From Clavaria fumosa (lineage: Eukaryota; Basidiomycota; Agaricomycetes; Agaricales; Clavariaceae), in assembly GCA_951802425.1 (NCBI GenBank), contig OX637806.1, positions 1,054,001 through 1,118,000 of the forward strand: 64,000 nt of DNA, given 5' to 3'. The position numbers and the translations under genes are program-made. Shown here one piece after another: positions 22,791-32,160 of the stretch. Each line of letters begins with the position of its first letter. Positions within the stretch are counted from its first letter, which is position 1. Under the pieces are notes generated by a model. It did not search any database, was not told the origin of the DNA, and saw only the letters and a list, made by a program, of their open reading frames with translations.

Positions 22791-23472
22791 CACTCGCGTG
22801 ACCAAGGCGGTACAGAAGGAGGGTCGGTCACAAGACGTGTCCCAACAAATTAGGTAATATATATATGAAAATCTCCCTTTTTGGCCAGAGCATTAGTGTT
22901 CTGTTCTACCATGTTCTCTCGGTAATCGAACGGAATAAGCACTGGAGTAGGGCGTTCAACCTCAACGGGGCGGTGTAGAACCGCAGAAATCCCTTAAGCT
23001 TAAGAGAATCAGTTACGTTGAAAAGAGAGCTTTTCTCCACGAATGTCGTGGTTCACCAGAAGAATTCAGAGCAGTGGAACCAGGGCAAGTACAAAGCCGA
23101 CGGTTTGCGGGCCTTCCTTCTGCTCATGGAACCAGGAGAAGAGTTCGGGACTCGAGCGGATCGGGGTATAAGCTCTCTTTCGACTGCACACGAAACAACG
23201 CAAAGCATGATGCGTGATGTCGGAAGCGGAGACACGGTCGAGAGAAGCGCCCTAGGAGGAGGTGTATGCGAGACGGAGGCGGGGAGTCGATCGATCGATC
23301 CGAAGCGATGAATGATTGGCTTTTGGCTCGATTGCCATACAGAGCAGGTCCTTGCGAGACCCTTCCCGGGTTTTAGGGCCAGTCAAAGGAAGCTCGGTTA
23401 AAAAAGGCAAGCAGAGCATCTGTGAGTCGCGTTGTACTTTGAAGGGGCTACGTGCCAAGCCTCTGACTGGCC
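22791..23472. other. intergenic stretch, nothing recognised
   Basis: Short frames on both strands without motifs. No repeat or RNA gene is seen. Composition is like the neighbouring gene-rich DNA. Confidence 0.35.
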
Positions 23473-23810
23473 GACGCACAGGAAAAACTTGCATGCCAGG
23501 CGCCTCTGATCCGAAGCGGTACGACAAGCACCGCGAATGCCGGAAACACGAGGGCGATCTGGAGCTGGCCACCTGGTCGTTGCGCCAAAGAGGGGGCCGG
23601 CTGGGGGTGCTGCTTCGAAGACGAGTCGGACGACCTCAAGCGCAGATTCGAGGCCGAGTTCGGCGGTGACGAAGAGGAGTTTCACGAGTATTGGTCGGAG
23701 AGGTTCCGGCGGACGTGCTGCGACGCGCACGCGAGGATGGATTATGGGTGTGATGATCACTATGGATTGGGGTCTTGTGATTTCTGCAGGCTCGTCGTTT
23801 GGCTCGCCCT
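23473..23810 (+). pseudogene. unrecognised acidic Cys-containing reading frame, possibly frame-shifted
   Basis: A frame without stop runs from about 23473 through 23800. It encodes GAGWGCCFEDESDDLKRRFE, then AEFGGDEEEFHEYWSERFRR, TCCDAHARMDYGCDDHYGLG and SCDF. This acidic, Cys-rich, coding-like text has its only ATG at 23737. The upstream part of a plausible protein (HRECRKHEGDLELATWSLRQ) lies in a different frame from the ORF starting at 23316, so a one-base shift near 23590-23600 may divide one gene. A T22/G8 homopolymer run at about 23839-23868 follows directly. A possible last exon (SFKARCTRCGWD) ends near 24090. I do not know the family. Confidence 0.3.
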
Positions 23811-24775
23811 ACCATGTTTGGACTGTAGAATCGACTTCGTTTTTTTTTTTTTTTTTTTTTTGGGGGGGGCGCGATCTGACAGGATGGGCAAACTGTTACC
23901 GGATAGTTTATACGGCGAGCCGACGGCGTCGCGCACGGGATTGGACTTGCGCACGCTCCCTTTGCAGCTATGGCCCCGACGTGACTGCTTTCGTCATGTC
24001 GACCTTCTTTTCTACCTCGCAAGGGCTCTCCCTGACTGAGTGAGGAAAGCTTCAAAGCCCGGTGCACGCGGTGCGGTTGGGACTGAGGTTTTGCGACGAA
24101 GGGGGCAAAAATAAAAAGGCGGCTCGTATGTCCGATAGCGGCCGTTCCAATAAAGCGAGCGCCAAGTACCCTCATGTTGGCGAGGACGCGCTGAAGCGAA
24201 AGAATAGCCCTGCGCGCCATGCAGGCACGACAACGGCTGTGGGCTAGCCGATACCAGAAACAGAAAGAGAATAGGTGAGACCGGCGGCTCTCAACTTCAC
24301 CTGCCTTTGATCAAAGTTGAATGCCTTTTCTAGAGCATTTACTAACAATTTGAAATGCGCTAAATGCAGATTTCGTCCTGGATTGATGTTACAGCAAGGG
24401 TCCATATGTCAAAAACGACCTGTTGTCAAACTTGACTCAAGCATTGTTCTGGCTGGGTATGAAGAATATGAAGGCGCCACTAAGACCTCACTTTTTGAAA
24501 TTTTCAGGAACCGATTTCGCAAATTTCGTGCGTGCGTTGTACGACTCAGGCTGTATGCCCGTGTTACTATGGTATATCATTGTTCGCACGAGAGCCCGAT
24601 ATTGGTATAGCCACGCGGAGAAAGGGTGGAGTAGTCACGGTCGACGGATATACAATAACGAACGGACGAATCGAAAGGAACGGACGTATTGACGGGACGA
24701 GCTACCAAAGAAAAAGGAAAGAAAAAAGGAGGTATCGACGGGATCGTCCTTTGCCCTTGGGGGACGGCGAGAAGC
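23811..24775. other. intergenic stretch with a T/G homopolymer tract
   Basis: It contains the poly-T then poly-G tract at about 23839-23868. It also holds several overlapping frames on both strands (up to 194 residues on the minus strand) with no motif. I support no gene between here and the hydrophobin. Confidence 0.35.
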
Positions 24776-25395
24776 TTAGAGAAGATTGACTGCGGGAGCA
24801 GTATTACATGAGATACGCAATGACAACGATGAGAAAGAAAGTTAGGATATGCGTACTGTTCGTGCATCCGACGGCGATAAACCCGTTGAAATGGTTGCTT
24901 TGACAGCATACCGGATGCTGGTTGCTACACAGAAAACGAAAGAGCAAGAAAGGCGGATAAAACAAAAAGCAAAACAGCACGGCGCACAGAGACAACATAC
25001 CACTGGGAACCCAGCGGGGAGCAAGTCACGCCCACCTGAGTGCTTGGGGACAAAATGACACCCAACTCCTCTAGAATGATGCTGACCAGGGGATTGCCTG
25101 AGTTCGTTATGCTATTGCAGCATTGCGCGCTTCCGGTATTGCACTGGTTTCCGGGAGTGTTAGACGGGGTGCTAGGATCGGCGCCTAAAGCGGGCGTGGG
25201 GTCAGTTGTGAGCCAAGATTGGTGAGGAGTGCACTTGCCTTGAGTTTGGCTTCGGTGCCTCTTATAGTGCCTCTTGCGTGGGGGCAGAGGTGGCAAGCCA
25301 CGGGCGAAACGGCGAGCGTTGGAGTCCCGAGCGTGAACCGTAGCCATAGTCCAGAACACGGTAGCAAGAACAGCGAAAAGAGCGGATAACTTCAT
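24776..25395 (-). CDS. class I hydrophobin
   Basis: Secreted surface-active cell-wall protein. ATG 25393-25395 opens a signal peptide (MKLSALFAVLATVFWTMATV). A basic linker (RRFARGLPPLPPRKRHYKRH) and a Pro/Thr stretch follow. The eight-Cys core is spread over three exons: NQCNTGSAQCCN; VGVTCSPLGSQ with the fifth Cys rebuilt across an intron (GTATGT to GTGTAG); then NQHPVCCQSNHFNGFIAVGC. A last intron (GTACGC to CCCGCAG) leads to the end TNINLL, TAA at 24776-24778. C1-C2 spacing is 6, C3-C4 is 31, C5-C6 is 5. The C4-C5 loop is only 6 residues, shorter than the usual 8 or more. The KRKRH-type linker may be a Kex2-like processing site. Confidence 0.85.
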
Positions 25396-25470
25396 TATTA
25401 TTGTTGATTGAGAGCGAGATAAGCAATGCGACACGCAGAGAAGAAGAGTCGCCAATGACGAGAGACAGAA

Positions 25471-25476
25471 TTTATA
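25471..25476 (-). promoter_or_regulatory. TATA box of the hydrophobin gene
   Basis: The minus strand reads TATAAA 76 bp upstream of the hydrophobin ATG, inside a TA-rich patch. Distance suits a strongly expressed fungal gene. Confidence 0.55.
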
Positions 25477-25830
25477 ATACAACGTTGCTGCCAGTTTGTG
25501 CCCTTGTTTTTACTTCTTTGTAGCTGACGACGGGGGGGGGGGGAAAGTGAGCGAATAGCGGCAATCCGTGCATCAGCGCTTCACTATGTCTGCTTCCGAA
25601 ACGATGATGGAAAGCTTATTACCATCGATGCAGCCGTTGAATCAGATAAACTTCAAAGAGGACGAATTATACTCTCAAATCACGGCGGACGTCAATCTTT
25701 GCATTTTTACTTTGCAATGAAAGATTCCCTGTAAAGTTTTATCATTACATTCTCCCGTTAATGGCAATCAGGAATGGGCTGGCTGACTTCTTTTTTCTTC
25801 GTCTTTCTTTTGTACAGTGTACACCCCCTC

Positions 25831-26180
25831 CTATACAAACCAATCTCGGATGTTCTCAAATGACATGGGTTTATAGGAGATAACGCGTTGCACAGTGATG
25901 AAGGCGACGGTCGTCCAAGAACTGTACCCTGCAAAAGAGCAACGCCAATCGGTGCCTGAATGAATCACGTGCAACAAAGTTCAACTTCAAACGACAACAC
26001 AACACAACACACAACACACTTGTGATGAGACGCGCTCATCGACACGCTCGATCTTTTCTTCCAAATCGCTGCCGCCTAATCTCTTTACCCAGCGATCAAA
26101 TCGATCAAAGCCCAGCCCTGAAAGGGAAATGACTGCGATTACATAGATATTCTGACTTCAGACCTTTGGAATCGTCGCGA
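25831..26180 (-). pseudogene. possible two-exon gene fragment; carries an echo of the ribokinase 3' end
   Basis: On the minus strand one exon encodes LGFDRFDRWVKRLGGSDLEE then KIERVDERVSSQ. An intron (GTGTGTTG to CTTTTGCAG) keeps frame into GYSSWTTVAFITVQRVISYK and PMSFENIRDWFV, stop TAG at 25831-25833. This text looks coding, but the upstream exon cannot be joined in frame. The stretch TTTGATCGC-GGG-AAA-GA-TTAG-GC-GCAGCGAT near 26060-26100 closely resembles the ribokinase intron end and last-exon start near 27155-27195. It may be a decayed gene or a small segmental copy. Confidence 0.3.
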
Positions 26181-27082
26181 GGGATGTCCAATATTCAGCT
26201 GAGGCTGCTGTTCTGCGTCTGTTGGTCCAGCAGCGTAACGTATAGGCAAAACTCCATGCAATCGTTTCCCAGGAAAAAATGATTGGATTGTGGATACGAT
26301 AATATGAAAAGAGCCTCATCAATCAGAGTTGGTCTACGTGATTAATCAGCTCGAGTTCTAAACATGTAAAACCTGACCAGGATATTTTCGCCAAGTTCAC
26401 TCTTCGTTCAACATCTGGTATGTATACTAAGTGCTCATATAGTGTATCCAAAGAATAGAACAGGGAGTCCAAAGACACAACAAAATATCTACTCTTGTAT
26501 GGTGTGGCTGTCATAAAGAAAAAGGCGTTAGCAAGGACGCTGAAGCAAACAAACACAGGACACAAGGCCAGGGAGAGCTCGCACTAATAAAGCTGCGACT
26601 AGAGCCGAGTTGGTCGTTTGCAGCCAAAGTGATGCCAAAGAGGCTATCAGTCACCTGGATGGAAGCATAACATGACATGTATTCCCAGGAGTCTTAGATG
26701 GGGTGGTGTCACTTGTCCCTGGGGGATCGGGGAAGGCGTAAGGAGTGCAGTGGGTGGGGGGACAAGAGTGAGTTCAGTTCGACAACTAGTGCGTCTCAAG
26801 TTCCGAGGAGGAAAAGACGGCCTAGTGTTTTGATCAAACCGTGACAGAACTCCTGGGACGCAAAAGAGAGTCGGGACCAGGAACCAGCCTGCCATCAACT
26901 GCTGGCATATTTTACTCACAATCTGACGAGTGCATTGTGCAGATGTAACTTGCACAAGCTTCAAAGTAAGTTGGTTGCTGATGATCGGTGCCTGATTTCC
27001 TTCACAGAGTCACGCGGGTAGGGAAACTAAAGCAGTGGATCAGAATTCAGCACGGCAGGTTCACGGTAAGTTACAACCGTGG
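26181..27082. other. intergenic stretch, no convincing gene
   Basis: Minus-strand frames at 26323-26565 and 26647-26964 have no motif. The sequence is moderately AT-rich. I see no RNA gene. It contains the downstream flank of the ribokinase gene. Confidence 0.35.
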
Positions 27083-28491
27083 CTATCTACCCATCCTCGC
27101 CGACACCTCTTCTCTGGTAGGGACGCTCTCCATCGCACCTGGCCTCTCCACACACATCGCTGCTGCCTAATTCATTTGCCCTGCGATCAAAGACCCGCTT
27201 ATAAGGGTAAACGAACAAGAATGAAGCACACCTGGACGCAGTCCCGTAACAGCGCCGTGTACGTATCTCTGACATCTGCGCCCGCAACCAGGCCTGGGCC
27301 TGGTCTCCGAGCGTCTTCCCAGAGGCGCATTAGCCCCTGCACAAAATACCCAGTGAAGCAGTCCCCGGCACCAGTGCTATCACGCACGGTACCCTGCAGC
27401 GCAGCTGCCGGCACGTAAATTAACGCCGCCGAAGAGCAGTCTGCGGTAGCTGCGACACTGGCGCTGCCCAGAGGGTCATGGATGACATGCGCCAGCACGC
27501 CTCGAGCACCAAGCGTGCATATTGTGTTCGTTTGCGCGAGGGCCGGGAGGCTTGTCAGAGCACGTAGCGTCCGAAGGACTTCTCGGGCTACCGGGGGTTC
27601 CGACCACGGGGCGGGCGGATCATTCTCCTGTTGTGTGGCTCCCGCCACAGGCACCTCTGTCGCCCCAGCGAACGGGGACAGGAGAGTCAGCAGTTCTTCC
27701 GCTTCGTGCACATTCACAATCAGCCAAGCCACGTTCTTCCAAGGGATCTGGGAGGCCTGTGCCGGGCTGGGAAGTGGGGAGGGGTTGAAGATACGTAGCG
27801 GCGGCGGTGCTGGCGCGAGCGTCGGGTGCGAACCAGGGGGAGAGTCAGCCAGATATGCCAGAGTGTTGCTAAACAAGATCTCGTTCTGCAAGAGGACGTG
27901 TGTGTAAGGTAGTATCGCCGAGTCCGCAGGAGACGAATCGGCATGATTAGCACCCGGAAACAATACTGGGGGGGGGGGGAACAACGTAAACGCGGGGGGA
28001 CGCGAGCGAGCGCAGGAAAAACGCACTGATGCAGTTTTCTCCGTCTTCCGTGAGCTGTATCGTCGCGCGTCCAGTTGGCTCACGCACGGTGTGCACCCCG
28101 GAGACGTCCACGCCGTACTCGCCGATCAAGCGCACGACCCACTCACCATCGGCGCCGACCGCGCCGACGAGGCGCACGCGACCCCCCGCCCTCGCGACGG
28201 CGACCGCCTGGTTCGCGCCCTTGCCTCCCGCCCGCCTCACGAGCTCTGTAGAAGAGATGGTCTGCCCGGGACGCACAATCGAGGGAACTGGGAGAGACAA
28301 TCAATGACGATCATTTGCGTTTTGAGTGTCCGACACAGAGCATTAGCTCGAGGCGTATTCCTTCCTCCTTCGACCTACCTTGGAAGAATTCATCGATATC
28401 TGTGTGTGTGGTTGGAGAACTGGCTCCCTAATAGTCATGGTGTTGACGTACTGATAGAACCTGGGACAAGGCAGCTTGCCTGGCAAGACAT
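27083..28491 (-). CDS. ribokinase (PfkB family)
   Basis: Sugar kinase that phosphorylates ribose at O5. ATG 28489-28491 gives MSCQASCLVPGSI, then introns join NIDEFFQVPSIVRPGQT and ELVRRAGGKGANQAVAVARA. Here GGKGANQ is the PfkB signature 1 sugar-binding segment. Next come VREPTGRATIQLTEDGENCI and, after an intron ending in a run of C residues before AG, ILFPGANHAD. The anion hole and catalytic Asp are in DSTGAGDCFTGYFVQGLMRL. The last intron (GTGTGC to GAATTAG) joins CVQ to AAAMCVERPGAMESVPTREE, ending SARMGR, TAG at 27083-27085. A Pro/Ala-rich insert sits near 27780-27860. All key residues are present. Confidence 0.85.
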
Positions 28492-28579
28492 GATTCCACG
28501 GTCTGCTGCGACGATGGTCACATCGTGCGAATCCCACGGCCAACCACACCTGGACGCAATCCCCGCTCAATACATCACC

Positions 28580-28965
28580 GGCCTTCACCCATCCTGCCAG
28601 CTCACCGGCGCTACCACCTACACATCACCTGTGATTGGAGGACCTGCAAGCGCCAGTACGTCTTCTGCCAATTTGCTACCTACACTTCCCCCATGATCAG
28701 AAGACCTGCAAGCGCCCATATGTCTTCTGCAAGTTTGCCACCCACCTACACATCGGAAGACCTGCAAGTGCCAATATGTCTACAAGTTCGCCACCTACCT
28801 ACACATTGCCCACGATTGGAAGATCCACAAGTGCCAATATGTCTTCTGCAAGTTCACCACCTACCTACACATCGCCTGCGACCAGAAGACCTGCAAGTGC
28901 CAATAAGTTGTCTACAAGTTCACCACCTACCTACACATCACCTACGAGCAGAAGACCCACCATTA
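28580..28965 (+). repeat. 63-bp tandem repeat, coding-compatible
   Basis: About five to six imperfect copies of a 63-bp unit built on cctacacatc, agaagacctgcaagtgccaa and tctacaagttcaccac. In one frame it reads as 21-residue units such as SPPTYTSPATRRPASANK. The period is a multiple of three and the frame stays open through 29015. Copies at the left end are more diverged. Confidence 0.7.
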
Positions 28966-28969
28966 TTGC

Positions 28970-29565
28970 CAATCTCAGAGCCTTTGGCTGGTTTTGGGGA
29001 GCCATTTGCCAATGATGCGAGGCAAACGACATACAGTAAGCATCTTTGGTTTCTTCCAGTTCTGCTCAAAGAACATTATCAGTCTACTACCGTCTGTATA
29101 CCGAATATGGGGCTGTGATGCCGAGGGCCAGTCTGCCTTCGCATGTTTCTAGTGATCCATCCCTAAGTCATCCCTTCAAGTCGTTAGCACCACCATGCAA
29201 TATTACCTCCTTGAAGCGCTGCCTTTGCAAATATGAAGGCATTGATGTTCAAGATTACACCAATGTGATGTTGTACTTCGCCATTTCAGGCCATGTTCCT
29301 CAAGACGATGGTCGATTGACCTCAATCTTTGCCAACACTGGTGTCGGTGATATGCCTGAACATCCTCTTTTTGCCGTCATCAACTCAGACTCACTTCGTT
29401 GCCAGCGTGTGCTTTCCTTCCTATCATGTGACGACCCATCTATGGAGCCAAGATATGGTAAGCAATTTTGACCAGGGCACCTCTATTCCTTTGATCCACT
29501 TGTCTCCCAGTCTATTATCAAACTTTCGATGCGACTGGAGCAATATCGTCAAGAAACCCCTTCGA
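28970..29565 (+). CDS. possible exons of an unrecognised gene after the 63-bp repeat
   Basis: The frame at 29046-29471 (141 residues) contains protein-like text: CLCKYEGIDVQDYTNVMLYF, GHVPQDDGRLTSIFANTGVG, and DMPEHPLFAVINSD. Just upstream another frame reads ISEPLAGFGEPFANDARQTT. The pieces could be exons of a gene that begins in the 63-bp repeat, but no convincing intron joins them (the apparent GTAAGC to TTCCAG gap is only about 25 bp). No family recognised. CpG content is still fairly normal here, unlike the DNA that follows. Confidence 0.3.
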
Positions 29566-29999
29566 CCCAGGTGATATATTTATTGCATGCTTAAACATCA
29601 GCAAAACCATCTTTGGCCCATAGCAAGATGCCAAATCTAAAGTAGCCATAGGGTTTCCATAGCACAATCATAGCTTCATAACACCTGCCTTATCTATAAA
29701 GTGCAACATAGTGCTATATAGTATGGCCCTGAATTATACAGCTCTAACCACTGCCATTGCCACTGCTGCCGCTGGTTGCTGCCACCACTACCATCAGCAA
29801 AACCTGTTTTTGGATTGTAGAAGCCATAGAAGGCCATAGACACCATAGAATTGGGTGTATCTATGCAGGCCTCTGCAGCTCTTCATAGACTAAGGTGCAT
29901 CTATGCAGTACTATGTAGATGAGGCCTTTCTGGAGCTGCAGTCTGGCCCTTGTTCAAGTTGTAGAACATGGTGCTATGTACCACTAGTAGAGCTGCCCA

Positions 30000-30740
30000 C
30001 CATCATTGTCATGGTGGTGGTCACGGTGGGGGTCACGGTGGTGGTCACTGCTGTGGCCATCATTGTCATGCACCACTGCCACCCTCGTCATCACTGTGCA
30101 CCACCGCCACCCTTGTTGTCATTGTGCATTGTGCCTGCTGCCACTGCCACTGCCACCCTCATCACTGTCCACCACCCTTGTCATCACTGTCCGCTGCCAT
30201 CCTTGTCACTGCCCGCCACCACTGTCCTCGTCACTGTCCACTGCCACCCTCATCAATGTCCACTGCCAATGCTGCACCACCACCCTTGTCATCTCTGTCT
30301 GCCGCCGTCATTGTCACTGCCTGCCACCGCTGCTGCCATCCCCATCACTGTCCGCCACCCTCGTCGTCACTGTCTGTCACCGCCGCCACCCTCATCACTG
30401 TCTGCTGCCGACGATGCGCTGCCGCCCTTGTCATCACTGTCTGCCACCGTCGTCATCACTGCCTGCTGCCACCACTGCCACTGCTGCCCTCATCACTGTC
30501 CACCACCCTCATCGTCACTGTCCGTCGCTGCCGCCCTCGTCATCACTGTCTGTCGCTGCCACCGCCGCTGCCCTTGTCATCACTGTCCGTTGCCACCACC
30601 GCCACCGCCGCTGCCTCATCACTGTCCACCGCAGATGATGCGCCACTGCCCTTGCCATCACTGCCCACTGCCATCGTCCTCCCTGCTTGCACTCACTGTC
30701 ACTGCTGTCATGCTCACTGCCACTGGTATTATGTAATCTG
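30000..30740. repeat. CCNCTGCC / TCATCACTGTC minisatellite
   Basis: Degenerate tandem units made of ccaccgctgcc, cttgtcatcactgtc and ctcatcactgtccacc. All three plus frames stay open, giving Cys/His/Pro/Leu low-complexity ORFs of up to 277 residues. These are by-products of the repeat and not real proteins. Confidence 0.85.
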
Positions 30741-30779
30741 AAATATTACCATGTGATCATGTTGAACATGACACATCAC

Positions 30780-31025
30780 TCTCAGCACCCTCCATACTCT
30801 CTCCTCCCTCTCTTTCCTCCCTCTCCCTCTCCTTCAGCAGCAGTGGCGGTGCAATGATGGCAATGACGACAACAGGAGCGGCAGCGGCGGCACCCGCACC
30901 CCCCTCTCTCCCCTCCCTCTCCTCCCCCTCTCCCTCTCCTCCCCCTCTCCCTCTCCTCCCCCTCTCCCTCTCATCTCTCCCTCTCCCTCTCCCCTCCTTC
31001 TCTCCTCCCTCTCTCCTCTCTCCTC
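30780..31025. repeat. pyrimidine-rich (CTCCCTCT)n tract
   Basis: Nearly pure C/T on the plus strand in ctccctctcc units. A second copy of the same tract lies at about 31350-31460, a third at about 32770-32885 and a short one at about 33310-33355. Such homopurine-homopyrimidine tracts can form triplex (H-DNA). Confidence 0.85.
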
Positions 31026-31459
31026 TTCTCCCACCCCCCAGAGATGATAATGGCGGCGATGGGTGGGAACCACCAGGTGTGCCCCCCCCACCTTTTTTTC
31101 GTTTCTGTTTTCTTTTTTTTGTTGTAAATTTACTATTTACAGGGTAATGGACAATGGCGGTAATGACAGACAGCAACCATGGCAATGATGGCAGTGGCTC
31201 TCCCTCTCCCTCTTTTCCCTCTCCCTCTCCTTCAGTGGCAGCAGCAGCAGCAACACCGGGTGCGCCCTCCCCTGTCTTGTTTCATTTTCATTTCAATTTT
31301 TTTTTTCCATTCCACTATTTACAGGTCAACAGACGGCAGTGGCACCCTCACCCCACTCTCTCACCCCTCCTCCCTCTTTCTCCTCCCTCCCTCTCCTCCT
31401 CCCTCTCCTCCCTCTCCTCCCTCCCTCTCTCCTCCCTCTTCCTTTCCCTCTCTCTCTCC

Positions 31460-31900
31460 TCCAGCAATGACGATGATGGTGGTGGCAGCAACAGCAGCAG
31501 CATTGGCAGTGGCAGCAACAGTGATGGTGGCGGTAGCAGTGGACAATGACGATGATGGCAGCATCAGCAGCAGCGGACAATGGCAGCAGCAGTAGCAGCG
31601 GATGACAGCAGCAGCAGTAGCAGCGGATGACAGCAGCAGCAGCAGCGACAGTGGCAGGCGGTGGCGGCAGTGGTAGCAACAGCAACAGCAGCGGGCGGCA
31701 GCAGCAGCGACAACAGTGGTGGGTGGTGGTGGCAGCAGTGGCAGCAGCAACAACAGCGACGGGCAGCAGTGGCGGCATCAGCAGCAATAGTGGCAGGCAG
31801 TGGTGACGGGCAGCGGCAGTGGCATCAGCAACAACAGCGGCAGGCGGCGGTGGCGGCAGCAGCAGCAACAGCAGCAGCAACAATGGCCCAGGCCCCCCAC
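31460..31900. repeat. CAG/TGG trinucleotide-type array
   Basis: Long run of cag, cgg and tgg units (agcagcagcggcagtggcag and relatives) with all frames open. Similar shorter stretches occur at 32480-32640, 32700-32760, 32890-33000, 33060-33145 and 33215-33300, interleaved with the intron-like modules. Confidence 0.85.
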
Positions 31901-31989
31901 TGCAGTCACAGACCGATGATGGGGACCTGGGCCATTGATTTTCAGCAGCTGGTGTGCAAAGGAAGGGAGGGGTGGTGGTGGCAGGCTGG

Positions 31990-32160
31990 AAGCACCATCT
32001 ACATAGTTCTACATAGTTCTACATAGAAAGGCCTGTATCTATGTAGTTCTACATAGAAAGGCCTGTATCTATGTAGTTCTACATAGACCAGGAAGTTGTC
32101 TATAGGTTCTATGGGTTCTACAGGGTCTATGTAGATCTACACAGTCTACTGCAGTATCAC
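31990..32160. repeat. palindromic ctatgtag/ctacatag array
   Basis: Repeats of gttctacatagaaaggcctg and tatctatgtagttctacata, in which ctacatag and ctatgtag form short inverted repeats and aggcct is itself palindromic. Related text (ctatgcagtactatgtag) appears near 29900-29930, on the other side of the array block. Confidence 0.7.

Noticed and set aside
23636..24220. 194-residue minus-strand ORF
   Set aside because: Antisense to the more coding-like plus frame and contains a poly-Lys run made by the T tract.
26323..26964. Minus-strand ORFs between hydrophobin and ribokinase
   Set aside because: No recognisable domain or junctions; AT-rich text.
28580..28965. CRISPR-like reading of the regular 63-bp repeat
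   Set aside because: Repeats are directly adjacent, with no unique spacers, and this is a eukaryotic locus.
29903..30741. Long plus-strand ORFs (up to 277 residues) rich in Cys, His, Pro
   Set aside because: All three frames are open because of the minisatellite. No codon bias or domain is present.
31154..31883. Ser/Gly/Val-rich and Leu/Pro-rich ORFs on both strands
   Set aside because: By-products of CAG/TGG and CT repeats.
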